A stretch of 64,000 bases of DNA from an uncultured SAR86 cluster bacterium (GTDB lineage Bacteria; Pseudomonadota; Gammaproteobacteria; Magnimaribacterales; D2472): positions 124,001 through 188,000 of the forward strand of contig CACEAR010000001.1 of assembly GCA_902557575.1 (NCBI GenBank), read 5' to 3'. The notes beneath the pieces are model-generated. The model was not told the origin of the DNA, searched no databases, and saw only the letters and a program-made list of their open reading frames with translations. Both the position numbers and the translations under genes were made by a program. Shown here one piece after another: positions 20,898 through 31,123 of this stretch; position 1 is the first letter of the stretch, and the number at the start of each line of letters is the position of its first letter.

Positions 20898-21500
20898 TTA
20901 GGACTCCGATTTTTGCATTTCAACTAAATAGTCAACTGTTTGTAGTGCTGTGTCTCTAGCAGCTACTTTGTATTTACCATCGACAATTATCATTGGCACT
21001 GAATCAACTCTAAGTTGTTTGGTTAGCTCAACAGCTCTATTTACTCTTTGTTTAACACCAAAAGAGTTTAAATACTTTGATAAATCTGAAGAAGGAACAC
21101 CAACTTTTCCGAAAAACCTTGTCACAGCCTGTTCACTGGATAATATATTTCTCTCATTATGCATTGTTGAAAATACTGCTGCGTGTAGATCTTGTTCAGA
21201 GCCAATAGACTCAATTGTATAAAACATAGCAGCATGGAGACGGTGCACTGGACCCCATGTAACTGGCATCTTTTTAAAGCTCACATATTCTGGAGTTGTT
21301 TTATTCCAGGCTTTAATTTTTGATTCCATCGCATAACAATGACCACATCCGTACCAAAAGATTTCAAGAACTTCCACTTTCCCATCTTGTTTGGTAGGTA
21401 AAGGGTTTTCAAGTAAGCTGTAGTCTCTCCCAAGCACGGGCTCAAATGAGTATACAAGTCCGCTAGTTACTAGTAATAATGAAAGCAGTATTTTTTTCAT
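20898..21500 (-). CDS. dsbA: Thiol:disulfide interchange protein DsbA
   Basis: Signal peptide; FWYGCGHCYAMESKI (CGHC active site); VDSVPMIIVDGKY cis-Pro loop. Confidence 0.92.
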   Translation of the reverse strand: MKKILLSLLLVTSGLVYSFEPVLGRDYSLLENPLPTKQDGKVEVLEIFWYGCGHCYAMESKIKAWNKTTPEYVSFKKMPVTWGPVHRLHAAMFYTIESIGSEQDLHAAVFSTMHNERNILSSEQAVTRFFGKVGVPSSDLSKYLNSFGVKQRVNRAVELTKQLRVDSVPMIIVDGKYKVAARDTALQTVDYLVEMQKSES

Positions 21501-21591
21501 GATTTTGTATCTTTAATAAATATTTTATGAATATACGAAATATTTTAGAAACGGTATTATAAACCTAAGAGAGGCTCAAACAAACAGAAAA

Positions 21592-22173
21592 ATGCAAAAC
21601 ATTTTCACTAAAACTACCTTCATGCAAGGTGTATTAAATATAAAGAAAGCTCCGCCAGATGAAGGTTTTGAGTTTGTTTTAGCAGGGAGATCGAATGCAG
21701 GAAAATCAAGTGCTTTGAACTGTTTGGCAAAAAATAAAAAGTTAGCAAGAACAAGCAAAACACCAGGTAGAACTACAGAAATTAATTTTTTTAAAGTCAC
21801 TGACGAAATCAAACTTGTTGATTTGCCAGGATATGGATTTTCTAAAATTTCCGTTGATAAAAAAAAGAACCTGGATACTTTGCTGGATAGTTATTTTTCA
21901 TCAAGGCAATCGTTGTGTGCTGCCATTATCTTTATGGATATAAGACATCCTCTAAAAAATAGCGATATTCAAATGATGGAGTTCTGTCATAAATATGAAG
22001 TCCCATTTATACCTGTTTTAACTAAAAGCGATAAACTAAATAGCTCTGCAATTTCTAGATCTATTAAAGATGTTGAAAAAAAACTTAATTCTAAGTCTGT
22101 CATTGTAACTTCATCGAAAGATGATGAGGGTTTTGACAAGCTTTCAAAGAAAATACTAGAATTTGTAGAATAA
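21592..22173 (+). CDS. engB: Ribosome biogenesis GTP-binding protein (YsxC/EngB)
   Basis: GRSNAGKSSALNCLA, TPGRTTEINFF, LVDLPGYGFSKI, LTKSDKL. Confidence 0.93.
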   Translation: MQNIFTKTTFMQGVLNIKKAPPDEGFEFVLAGRSNAGKSSALNCLAKNKKLARTSKTPGRTTEINFFKVTDEIKLVDLPGYGFSKISVDKKKNLDTLLDSYFSSRQSLCAAIIFMDIRHPLKNSDIQMMEFCHKYEVPFIPVLTKSDKLNSSAISRSIKDVEKKLNSKSVIVTSSKDDEGFDKLSKKILEFVE

Positions 22174-22676
22174 TGCTGGAATATCAGAAACAAGATTGTG
22201 ATTTAACCCTCCGAGAGGGACTAGAGAGCTATTACAAATCATTTCCTGAGTCTACAGAGATACTTGAAGATAGTGAGGAGACTGGTACCCTCCTTAGAGA
22301 TCATGACTGTACACATGTAATCTTTGGTTTAGACATATCTATTGAACAAGAAGCCATTCTTGATAGTTGGGTTCTTTGGGGAAGTAGGTGGAAGCTTAAT
22401 TATCTCCTTTCATACCAAAATCTTCCACAACTAAAGCAACTTTATAAAGACTTGTATAAAGAGTTCGGTGTTTTTGGTTTTATAAAAATATATTGGAAGA
22501 TTGGGGGTATTAAACGCAAGGTTATATATAGAGCTCTAAAAATGAAGAAAAAATGGCCTTTCAAGATGCCTGAAGATTATCTTTCAATGAAAATTAGTGA
22601 TCTTAGAGAAATGCATGGAATTAAAATCTTACTTCCAGAGGAAATGCAATATATTCCGGTAGAAAGAACAGCTTAA
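22173..22676 (+). CDS. COQ4-like protein (putative ubiquinone-biosynthesis factor)
   Basis: RDHDCTHVIFGLDISIEQEAI gives H44-D-x-x-H48-x11-E60, matching the COQ4-family HDxxH-x11-E motif. Confidence 0.7.
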   Translation: MLEYQKQDCDLTLREGLESYYKSFPESTEILEDSEETGTLLRDHDCTHVIFGLDISIEQEAILDSWVLWGSRWKLNYLLSYQNLPQLKQLYKDLYKEFGVFGFIKIYWKIGGIKRKVIYRALKMKKKWPFKMPEDYLSMKISDLREMHGIKILLPEEMQYIPVERTA

Positions 22677-25352
22677 TTAATGCGCTTCATTCCAGTTTGA
22701 GCCAACAGCTGCTTCGGCAATCAAAGGTATTTTTAGCTCTACGGTTTGCTCCATAGTTTCTTTCATTTTCTCCATCACTAAGTCAGCGTTTTCTTTTGGG
22801 CATTCAAACACTAGTTCGTCATGAACCTGCATTATCATTTTTACATCGGGCATTTCATTTAAAATAAGTTTATCGATATCGAGCATTGCCTTTTTAATTA
22901 TGTCTGCTGCGGATCCCTGTAGTGGAGCATTAATAGCTGCTCTCTCTGCAGCCTGTCTTCTTAATCCATTTGCGGCATTTATTTCATTAAGATAAAGACG
23001 TCTTCCCATAATGGTCTCTACAAACATATCTTCCTTCGCTTTGGCTTTAATATTATCCATGTAATCTCTTACCCCGGTGTATCTTGCAAAATAAGTATCT
23101 AAATATGCTTGCGCTTCAGCTCTGGTAATTCCCAGCTGTCTTGTAAGTCCAAAAGCAGACATGCCATACATCAAACCAAAATTTATAGCTTTGGCGCTCC
23201 TTCTTTGATCTTTATTTACCTCTTCAATTGCTACGCCAAAAACCTCTGCAGCGGTTGAAGAATGAACATCAATATTATTATTAAAAGCATTTGTGAGGTT
23301 TTTATCTTCTGATAAATGAGCCATTATCCTTAGTTCTATTTGTGAATAATCAGCAGAAATAAGTGTGTTACCTTTTTCTGGAACAAAAGCTTCTCTTATT
23401 CTCCTGCCTTCAGCGGTTTTAATAGGAATATTTTGTAAGTTAGGTTCTGTAGACGAAAGTCTTCCTGTTGACGTTACGGCTTGTTGATATGAGGTGTGAA
23501 TCCTTTGTGTTTTAGGATTCTCAATATTTATTAAGCTATCTGTATAAGTAGATTTTAGTTTTGCCAATGTTCTATATTGTAGAATTATCTTTGGTAGTTC
23601 ATATTCCTCTGATAGCCTTTGAAGTGTCTCTTCATTGGTAGATGGTTGTCCTTTAGGTGTTTTTCTCAATACTGGTAATCCCTGCTTTTCATATAAAATT
23701 TCTAAGAGTTGTTTTGGGGAATCAAGATTAAATTCCTCTCCAGCTATTTTGAAAGCTTGGGCAGATAAGTCAGCAATCTTGTCGCCAAGCTCTTTGGAGT
23801 GATTTCCAAGTTTTTTCTTGTCTATTTTTGCTCCATTTTGCTCTACTCTTGAAAGTACATGCACAAGAGGATATTCAATTTCTTTTAATAGTTTCTCTTG
23901 AATTGGTTTCTCTTTTAATAACGCAGATAAAGTATTAAAAAGTCTTAGCGTTACATCAGCATCCTCGGCTGCATAGTCTGTTGCAACATCAATTTGTACC
24001 TCTGCAAAACTAATTTGCTTAGAGGCAGTCCCTGTTACATCAGTATATTTTGTAGTTGTGTAGTTAAGATAATAATCTGCGAGTCTATCCATTCCATGGC
24101 GGGTAGCGGTGCTATTAAGCACATATGACATGAGCATTGTGTCTGCCAAAAACTCAGAGAGATTTATGCCATGTCGAGACAAAATTGGAATATCAAACTT
24201 TAAATTTTGGCCGACAGCTTTTTTCTGATTTTTTTCAATAGCAGGTCCTAGTTTTTTTTGAATATAGTCAAGGGAAAGCTGCTCAGGACAATTTTCATAT
24301 GAATGTCCTATAGGAATGTAACACCCTTCATTTTCTTTTACAGAAATTGAAATGCCTATAAGATTTGCTGAAACAGTGCTAACTGAATCCGTTTCGGTAT
24401 CGATTGCAAATGCTTTAGATTTGTCTATCTTTTTTACCCACTTCTCTAAACTTTTTTCAGACAAAACTGTTTCATATTTTGAATCTTTCTTTTGCTCCTT
24501 ATTTTTTTCGTCATTATTTTTTACTGTAGCGAATTCTAGCTCCGAAAAAATCTTATTAAGCTCATCATCATCAGGATTTAGTGTTAACAGATCGCTGAAC
24601 TTAACCTGAATATCTACATCTTGCTTTAAAGATACTAGGTTAATATTTCTATCTAAGTCGTCTAAAGAATTTCTCAGATTCTCTCCAACAACTCCTTTGA
24701 TTGATGGGGCGTTTTCTTTAATTGATTCTAAATCTCCAAACTCATTTAACCATTTAGCGGCTGTCTTCTGTCCCACTTTTGGAACACCTGGAATATTGTC
24801 AGATGAATCTCCAACAAGTGCTAGCATATCTCTAATTTGATTAGGCTTAACTCCAAACTTTTCGATTACATCTTTTTCATTAAATTTTTTATTGGTCATT
24901 GTATTTATCATTGAAACAGCAGGATCCTCAACTAACTGCATTAAATCTTTGTCTAATGAAGAGATAACACAACTATAGCCCTCTTCTTTTGCTATTTTTA
25001 CAATGGTGGCTATTACATCATCAGCTTCTACCCCCTCTATCTCTACTATAGGAAACCCTATTGCCTTGCATATTGATTTAATTGGATCTAATTGAAGCCT
25101 GAGCTCATCTGGCATGGGAGGTCGATTGGCTTTGTAATCAGAATAAATATCGCTTCTAAATGTTTTTCCCTTGGCGTCGAAAACTGTGACGATAGAAGAG
25201 CCATCGTTCTCATTTTTAAGATTCATCATCATGTTCGATACACCTTTTATAGCACCAGTGGGCCTGCCTGATGACGTTGTTAGAGGTGGCATTGCATGGA
25301 AAGCTCGATAAATATACGAAGATCCATCAACAATATATAAATTTTTTTTCAT
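22677..25352 (-). CDS. polA: DNA polymerase I
   Basis: 5' nuclease domain (YIVDGSSYIYRAFHAMPPLT), 3'-5' exo (FAIDTETDS), pol motifs DYSQIELRIMAHLS, RRSAKAINFGLMYGMS, MQVHDELVFE. Confidence 0.97.
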   Translation of the reverse strand: MKKNLYIVDGSSYIYRAFHAMPPLTTSSGRPTGAIKGVSNMMMNLKNENDGSSIVTVFDAKGKTFRSDIYSDYKANRPPMPDELRLQLDPIKSICKAIGFPIVEIEGVEADDVIATIVKIAKEEGYSCVISSLDKDLMQLVEDPAVSMINTMTNKKFNEKDVIEKFGVKPNQIRDMLALVGDSSDNIPGVPKVGQKTAAKWLNEFGDLESIKENAPSIKGVVGENLRNSLDDLDRNINLVSLKQDVDIQVKFSDLLTLNPDDDELNKIFSELEFATVKNNDEKNKEQKKDSKYETVLSEKSLEKWVKKIDKSKAFAIDTETDSVSTVSANLIGISISVKENEGCYIPIGHSYENCPEQLSLDYIQKKLGPAIEKNQKKAVGQNLKFDIPILSRHGINLSEFLADTMLMSYVLNSTATRHGMDRLADYYLNYTTTKYTDVTGTASKQISFAEVQIDVATDYAAEDADVTLRLFNTLSALLKEKPIQEKLLKEIEYPLVHVLSRVEQNGAKIDKKKLGNHSKELGDKIADLSAQAFKIAGEEFNLDSPKQLLEILYEKQGLPVLRKTPKGQPSTNEETLQRLSEEYELPKIILQYRTLAKLKSTYTDSLINIENPKTQRIHTSYQQAVTSTGRLSSTEPNLQNIPIKTAEGRRIREAFVPEKGNTLISADYSQIELRIMAHLSEDKNLTNAFNNNIDVHSSTAAEVFGVAIEEVNKDQRRSAKAINFGLMYGMSAFGLTRQLGITRAEAQAYLDTYFARYTGVRDYMDNIKAKAKEDMFVETIMGRRLYLNEINAANGLRRQAAERAAINAPLQGSAADIIKKAMLDIDKLILNEMPDVKMIMQVHDELVFECPKENADLVMEKMKETMEQTVELKIPLIAEAAVGSNWNEAH

Positions 25353-25406
25353 TTAGTTATTTATTATGACATTAGGATTTTTTTATTAATACAAAAGATT
25401 TATCAT

Positions 25407-25934
25407 ATGTCACAAGTGTTACATTTTATTGAAAAATTATGGGAAATCTATGTGAAAAGATTTCATCTAAATAATGCTATCTTGTCTTTTGGCATAATAA
25501 TTCTTGCCTGGGTTATGGATATTGTTTTGGCCTTATATGCATGTCCTTTATGTATATTAACAAGATATGTTTTTGGCACATTTGGCTTCTTTTCACTAAT
25601 TGCAGCATTCAATGATAGTTTTAAGAATCTTCAAAACATATTTATTTTTGGATCATTATTTTTTGGCGTTGGTGTAACTAGCAGACAAATATATATTCAA
25701 AATCTTTCTTCAGAAGGTTTAACTAATTTGTCTGGGTGTGGAATGCCGCTTGAAACAACTATTGAATTTTATGGTTTTTTTGGAGGTATTTATAAAACTC
25801 TTCAAGGGGGTCCTAGCTGTGCAGAAGAAGGTTGGAGGTTTATCTTTAATTTTGCTGAATGGGGCTTAATCTTCTTCCTAATATTTATATTTGTTAATCT
25901 TCTTAACGTATTTAAAGCCCTAAAAAAGGTATAA
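25407..25934 (+). CDS. dsbB: Disulfide bond formation protein DsbB
   Basis: Four TM segments, LYACPLCILTRY, second Cys pair SGCG...GGPSCAEEGWRF. Confidence 0.85.
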   Translation: MSQVLHFIEKLWEIYVKRFHLNNAILSFGIIILAWVMDIVLALYACPLCILTRYVFGTFGFFSLIAAFNDSFKNLQNIFIFGSLFFGVGVTSRQIYIQNLSSEGLTNLSGCGMPLETTIEFYGFFGGIYKTLQGGPSCAEEGWRFIFNFAEWGLIFFLIFIFVNLLNVFKALKKV

Positions 25935-25957
25935 TTTAAAGGCAAATTTAAAAAATT

Positions 25958-27478
25958 ATGGTTTTTGAACTTTCAAATAAAGATCTTATTTCTAAAGCTC
26001 TTGAAAGAGAAGAAGGAGTACTTGCTTCTAACGGAGCGTTAACAGTTGTAACGGGGAAAAGAACTGGGAGAAGCCCTTTAGATAGATATATTGTAGAAGA
26101 GGAAACAACCAAAAATGATATTGAATGGGGAGAAATAAATAGGCCATTTGATGAAAAGAAGTTCCACTCTCTCTGGTCAAAAGTTGAGTCTTATTTAGAT
26201 AACAAAGAAAGATTTTTAACTAAAGTTCATGTTGGGTCTCATCCCGATCACTATCTTCCAATTGAGGTAATAACTGAAACAGCTTGGCAGAGCCTTTTCT
26301 CAAGATTGATATTTATTGATCCTGATGAATTTAACCCAAAAGCTAAAAGTAACTGGAAAATACTTAGCGCAGCAAATTTTGAATGTGTGCCTGAAACAGA
26401 TGGGACTAATTCAGATGGTTGTGTAATTATAAATTTTAAAGAGCAAAAGGTCCTTATTGCGGGCATGAAGTATGCAGGCGAGATGAAAAAATCAATGTTC
26501 TCGGTACAAAACTTTCTTCTTCCTGCCAAAGATATCCTTCCAATGCATTGTTCTTCGAATATCAATGATAAAAATTCAGTAGCACTATTTTTTGGTCTTT
26601 CAGGTACTGGAAAAACTACTCTCTCTGCAGATCCAGCATGTACATTGATCGGTGATGACGAGCATGGATGGTCTTCGGGTTCTGTTTTTAATTTCGAAGG
26701 TGGGTGTTATGCAAAATGTATAGATCTCTCCGAGGAAAATGAACCTGTAATTTGGAAAGCTATTAAAGAAGGAAGTATTTTAGAAAACGTTGTATTAAAT
26801 GATGGGGTTCCTGATTACTCAGATATTTCGTTAACTCAGAATTCAAGATGCTGCTATCCTAGAACACATATAGAAAAAGCAGTCCCTGAAAATTATGCTG
26901 GTGAACCAAAGACAGTAATCTTCCTAACTTGTGATTTGACTGGTGTTCTGCCTCCAGTATCAATACTGTCTAAAGAAGCTGCTGCCTATCATTTTTTAAG
27001 CGGATATACTGCAAAGGTTGGATCTACAGAAATTGGGTCATCTTCAGATATTGAATCAACTTTCTCAACCTGTTTTGGAGCACCATTTTTCCCACGACCT
27101 GCGGGTATTTATGCAGACCTTCTAATGAAAAGAGTCGAAGATTTCGGCTCAAAGGTTTTCCTTGTAAATACAGGTTGGACTGGAGGACCTTATGGAATTG
27201 GAAAAAGATTTGATATTCCAACTACCAGAAGAATCGTTAATGCAGTTCAAAATGGCGAGCTTGATGATGTTGAAACTCAAATGCTTAATGGTTTAAATCT
27301 TGAAGTTCCTCTATCGATTCAAGGAGTTGATAGCAACTTGCTAAATCCGCGCGAAACCTGGGAAGATAAAGGCGCTTATGATGCTGCCGCTGCTGACTTA
27401 ATAAAATTATTTAAAAATAACTTTGAAAGATTTGATGTCAGTGAAGAAATAATTTCTGCCGGCCCTTCTGATCAATAA
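25958..27478 (+). CDS. pckA: Phosphoenolpyruvate carboxykinase (ATP)
   Basis: [39 protein letters not shown]. Confidence 0.96.
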   Translation: MVFELSNKDLISKALEREEGVLASNGALTVVTGKRTGRSPLDRYIVEEETTKNDIEWGEINRPFDEKKFHSLWSKVESYLDNKERFLTKVHVGSHPDHYLPIEVITETAWQSLFSRLIFIDPDEFNPKAKSNWKILSAANFECVPETDGTNSDGCVIINFKEQKVLIAGMKYAGEMKKSMFSVQNFLLPAKDILPMHCSSNINDKNSVALFFGLSGTGKTTLSADPACTLIGDDEHGWSSGSVFNFEGGCYAKCIDLSEENEPVIWKAIKEGSILENVVLNDGVPDYSDISLTQNSRCCYPRTHIEKAVPENYAGEPKTVIFLTCDLTGVLPPVSILSKEAAAYHFLSGYTAKVGSTEIGSSSDIESTFSTCFGAPFFPRPAGIYADLLMKRVEDFGSKVFLVNTGWTGGPYGIGKRFDIPTTRRIVNAVQNGELDDVETQMLNGLNLEVPLSIQGVDSNLLNPRETWEDKGAYDAAAADLIKLFKNNFERFDVSEEIISAGPSDQ

Positions 27479-27488
27479 AAATACGAGA

Positions 27489-29018
27489 ATGACTTTTAGC
27501 AGTAAAGTTGCTGAATTAAAAGATAAGGGATTTTTTGAAAATATAGAAATTTCAAGAGGTATCGAAAAGGAGTCCTTGAGAGTAAAAAACAATGGTCGAC
27601 TTTCTCAAAGCAATCATCCAAAAGAGATTGGCTCTCCCTTAACTAATAAATTTATTACAACAGACTTTTCTGAAGCACTAATAGAGCTTGTAACTCCAAC
27701 TTTCAATAGTGTTGATGAAGTTTATGAATTCCTTTTAGATCTTCACATCTTCACAGCTAGCGCTATGGAGTCAGATGAAGTCTTGTGGTCAAATTCCATG
27801 CCCTGTTTTATTGGGGATGAGTCAGAAATAAGAATTGCTGAGTATGGCTCTAGTAACATTGGTAAACTAAAAAATATTTATAGAAAAGGTTTACGGGTTA
27901 GATATGGTTCGATCATGCAGTGTGTAGCTGGTATTCATTATAATTTTTCAATTGATGACGACTCCCTTAGATTGTTTAATAAAGATCTTAATAAAGAAAC
28001 TAAATCAGATATTTATCTTGGCCTCATTAGGAATTTTAAAAGAAATTTTTGGTTCTTACTTTACTTCTTTGGTGCTTCTCCTATCTTTGATAAATCTTTT
28101 GTTTCTGGAAGAAATCATTCAATCAAAAATACAAATAAATCAGACCTATATGATGAATATGCCACTTCTCTTAGAATGAGTGAGGTTGGTTATCAAAGCT
28201 ATCATCAAAAGGCTCTTGATATTAAATATAACTCTCTTGATAGTTTTATAGAGTCGCTGAAAAAAGGAATATTCGAAGAGTATGAAGTTTTTGAAAGCCT
28301 AGGTTTGTATGATGAAAATAATGAAAGGCAACAAATATCATCAGGAATTCTCCAGATAGAAAATGAACTATATGATTCTATTAGACCAAAGCGAAAAGGT
28401 GCTTCTGAGACTAGGCCAATAGAGCTTCTTTCAGCTAAAGGCATTGAATATGTTGAAGTTAGAGGAATTGATCTATCCCCAAATACTCTTACAGGAATAT
28501 CTAAATCAGAAATGCGGTTGCTTGATGTTTTTCTTATTCATTGTCTAATTTCTGAGTCGGAATCAGTAAGCCAGTCTGAATATGATGAAATGAACAAAAA
28601 CTATGTGACTGCAATTCATTCAGGCTCAGATCTAGATCAAAGACTTTCATTTAATGGTTCAGAGTTAAGTATAAGAAATAAGATCTCAAATATTTCTGAA
28701 GAGCTTTTGATGATTGCTAAGGAATTAAATTCAATTGATCCTGAGTTTGAAAAGTCAGTATCTGATTGTTTAAATATGGAAAATAAGAGCAGACAGTTAC
28801 TTAATAATATATTAGGAAGTGATAATAGTTTTACAGAAAATATTTTGCAGGAGAGTATAGATAAAATGAATTCATTGAAAGGTGCAAAGCTTAAAAATGA
28901 AACTATCTTAGAAAATGAAAGGTTTAACTCTATTGAGTTACATAAAGAAATAGAAGCTAAAAAGGGTGTTGAATTGAATAAGTATGTGGAACAATATAAC
29001 GACAAAGTAAGGGGATAA
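27489..29018 (+). CDS. gshA: Glutamate-cysteine ligase
   Basis: RGIEKESLRV, QCVAGIHYNFS, YVEVRGIDLSP; about 509 aa, E. coli-type. Confidence 0.94.
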   Translation: MTFSSKVAELKDKGFFENIEISRGIEKESLRVKNNGRLSQSNHPKEIGSPLTNKFITTDFSEALIELVTPTFNSVDEVYEFLLDLHIFTASAMESDEVLWSNSMPCFIGDESEIRIAEYGSSNIGKLKNIYRKGLRVRYGSIMQCVAGIHYNFSIDDDSLRLFNKDLNKETKSDIYLGLIRNFKRNFWFLLYFFGASPIFDKSFVSGRNHSIKNTNKSDLYDEYATSLRMSEVGYQSYHQKALDIKYNSLDSFIESLKKGIFEEYEVFESLGLYDENNERQQISSGILQIENELYDSIRPKRKGASETRPIELLSAKGIEYVEVRGIDLSPNTLTGISKSEMRLLDVFLIHCLISESESVSQSEYDEMNKNYVTAIHSGSDLDQRLSFNGSELSIRNKISNISEELLMIAKELNSIDPEFEKSVSDCLNMENKSRQLLNNILGSDNSFTENILQESIDKMNSLKGAKLKNETILENERFNSIELHKEIEAKKGVELNKYVEQYNDKVRG

Positions 29019-29020
29019 GT

Positions 29021-30019
29021 ATGAAAGCATTACAATGCGTTGAGCTTGGAGGGGTAGATAAACTAGAAATTAATGAAGTCTCAAGTCCAGATGTGGGACC
29101 TGGACAGGTTTTAATAGATGTTAAGGCAGCAAGTGTAAATTTTCCTGATGTCTTAATGATACAAGGTTTATATCAGTTCCAACCTCCACTTCCTTTTACG
29201 CCTGGCGGTGAAGCAGCTGGAATTGTTGAAAAGGTTGGTGAAGGTGTAGAAAGTCTCAAAGAGGGTGATAAGGTTTTTGCAATGACTGGTATGGGTGCTT
29301 TTGCAGAAAAGATTGTTGCGCCAGAAGGGTCAGTAATGCCCATTCCTGAATCAATGGACTATGAAACGGCAGCTGCCCTTTCAATGACATATGGCACAAC
29401 TTTATATGCACTAAAACAAAGAGCCAATCTTAAAGCAGGAGAGACATTGTTGGTTCTTGGAGCTGCGGGCGGGGTTGGTCTTGCCGCTGTTGATTTGGGT
29501 AAAGCTATGGGAGCTAAGGTTATTGCAGCTGCATCATCTCAAGAAAAAATTGATATGTGCATTCAACATGGTGCTGATGAAGGATTCATATATCCAACTG
29601 GTGACTTATCAAAAGATCAGCAAAAAGAACTTTCAGGAAAGATTAAAGAGGTCACAGGAGGTGTTGGAGCCAATGTTATTTATGATCCAGTAGGTTCACA
29701 TTATTCTGAACCGGCATTAAGAGCTATCGCATGGGAAGGAAGATATTTGGTAATCGGTTTTGCTGCCGGTGACATACCGAAGATTCCGCTTAATTTAGCT
29801 TTGCTGAAAGGATGCCAAATAGTTGGTGTTTTTTGGGGTGCTTGGACTGGGATTGATCCTGCAGGCAATAAAGCTAACTTTATGGAGTTATTTAAACTTC
29901 ATGGTGAAGGAAAAATTGCTCCTGAGGTTTCTGATAAATTCACGCTTGATAACGCTGCAGATGCTATAGCCCATCTGCAAAATAGAAAAGCAAAAGGAAA
30001 AGTAATAATAACTATATAA
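29021..30019 (+). CDS. NADPH:quinone oxidoreductase (zinc-independent MDR family)
   Basis: LVLGAAGGVGLAAVDLGKAMGAKVIAAASS; PFTPGGEAAGIV. Confidence 0.9.
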   Translation: MKALQCVELGGVDKLEINEVSSPDVGPGQVLIDVKAASVNFPDVLMIQGLYQFQPPLPFTPGGEAAGIVEKVGEGVESLKEGDKVFAMTGMGAFAEKIVAPEGSVMPIPESMDYETAAALSMTYGTTLYALKQRANLKAGETLLVLGAAGGVGLAAVDLGKAMGAKVIAAASSQEKIDMCIQHGADEGFIYPTGDLSKDQQKELSGKIKEVTGGVGANVIYDPVGSHYSEPALRAIAWEGRYLVIGFAAGDIPKIPLNLALLKGCQIVGVFWGAWTGIDPAGNKANFMELFKLHGEGKIAPEVSDKFTLDNAADAIAHLQNRKAKGKVIITI

Positions 30020-30022
30020 ATT

Positions 30023-31123
30023 ATGTCTTTAACAAAAGCTGACGATTATCCAATACATCAAATTTCAAAGCCTGTTTCTGAAGTAGGGTCTGAAAGAAAC
30101 TTTTATGACAGATATTTTTTTAATGGTTATTCAAAAAAAGATGATATCTACTTTGGCGCTGTGCTCTGCGTTTACCCAAATCTAAATATAATGGATGGAG
30201 CATTTACTCTTGCTTATAAAGGAAAACAATACAACTCGAGAGCCTCAAGGGTTTTAAATTTAGAAAGGCTTGAAACCGAAGTGGGACCTCTAAAAGTTGA
30301 GGTTATTGAGCCACTAAAAAAACTAAAAGTCTCTTTAAACGATGTTGAAAATAATTTTGAGGTTGATTTAACTATCACTGGCAGATTTGAGCCAATGAGA
30401 GAGCCTCAAATGCAATTATTCAATGGCCCTAGAATGATTATGGATACTTGTCGACTAACTCAGCAGGGTAAATGGTCTGGAAAGATAAAAATAAATGATG
30501 AGCAAATTGATGTGACTGAGGATGCCTTTGTTGGAACAAGGGATCGATCTTGGGGAGTTAGGCCGGTTGGAGCTTACGATAGTCAGCCTGTAGTTCCTTT
30601 TAATATGCCTCAATTTTATTGGTTATGGGCCCCCTTCCACTTTGAGGATCTTTCTGCACATATTTACTTTATCGATAAAGCTGACGGAGCTCCAGACACC
30701 ATCCTAGCAATTATGCAGGGTCCAGAATTTGAAGGTGAGATAGAGTTACGTAACGTAAAAAAGAAAGTGTCTTATGTGCCTAAATCTAGAAGAGTTGAGT
30801 CCATGATAATTACTGCAGCTGATAAAGATGGTAACAATGTTGAGATTAGTATTGACTGCGGCATGAAAGCATTTATGTGCGGTCTAGGGTACATGCATCC
30901 TGATTGGGGTCATGGTCATGATAAGGGGGATAATGCAACTCACTTTGATGAATATGATCTAAATGAAGATCCTGGTGATCCGCCATATTTACATGTTCAG
31001 GCTCTTTCGAATGCCACATTAAAAGTTGGAGATAAAGCTTATGAAGGAAGGGGTGTTTTAGAGCAACTTATTCTAGGAGCGCATGAACCAAGTGGGTTTG
31101 TTGATCTTTTTGATAAACCTTAA
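30023..31123 (+). CDS. AttH/CrtC-like lipocalin-fold domain protein, uncharacterised
   Basis: VGTRDRSWGVRPVG motif typical of hydroxyneurosporene synthase/AttH-like families; paired with a downstream APH-family protein. Confidence 0.6.
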   Translation: MSLTKADDYPIHQISKPVSEVGSERNFYDRYFFNGYSKKDDIYFGAVLCVYPNLNIMDGAFTLAYKGKQYNSRASRVLNLERLETEVGPLKVEVIEPLKKLKVSLNDVENNFEVDLTITGRFEPMREPQMQLFNGPRMIMDTCRLTQQGKWSGKIKINDEQIDVTEDAFVGTRDRSWGVRPVGAYDSQPVVPFNMPQFYWLWAPFHFEDLSAHIYFIDKADGAPDTILAIMQGPEFEGEIELRNVKKKVSYVPKSRRVESMIITAADKDGNNVEISIDCGMKAFMCGLGYMHPDWGHGHDKGDNATHFDEYDLNEDPGDPPYLHVQALSNATLKVGDKAYEGRGVLEQLILGAHEPSGFVDLFDKP

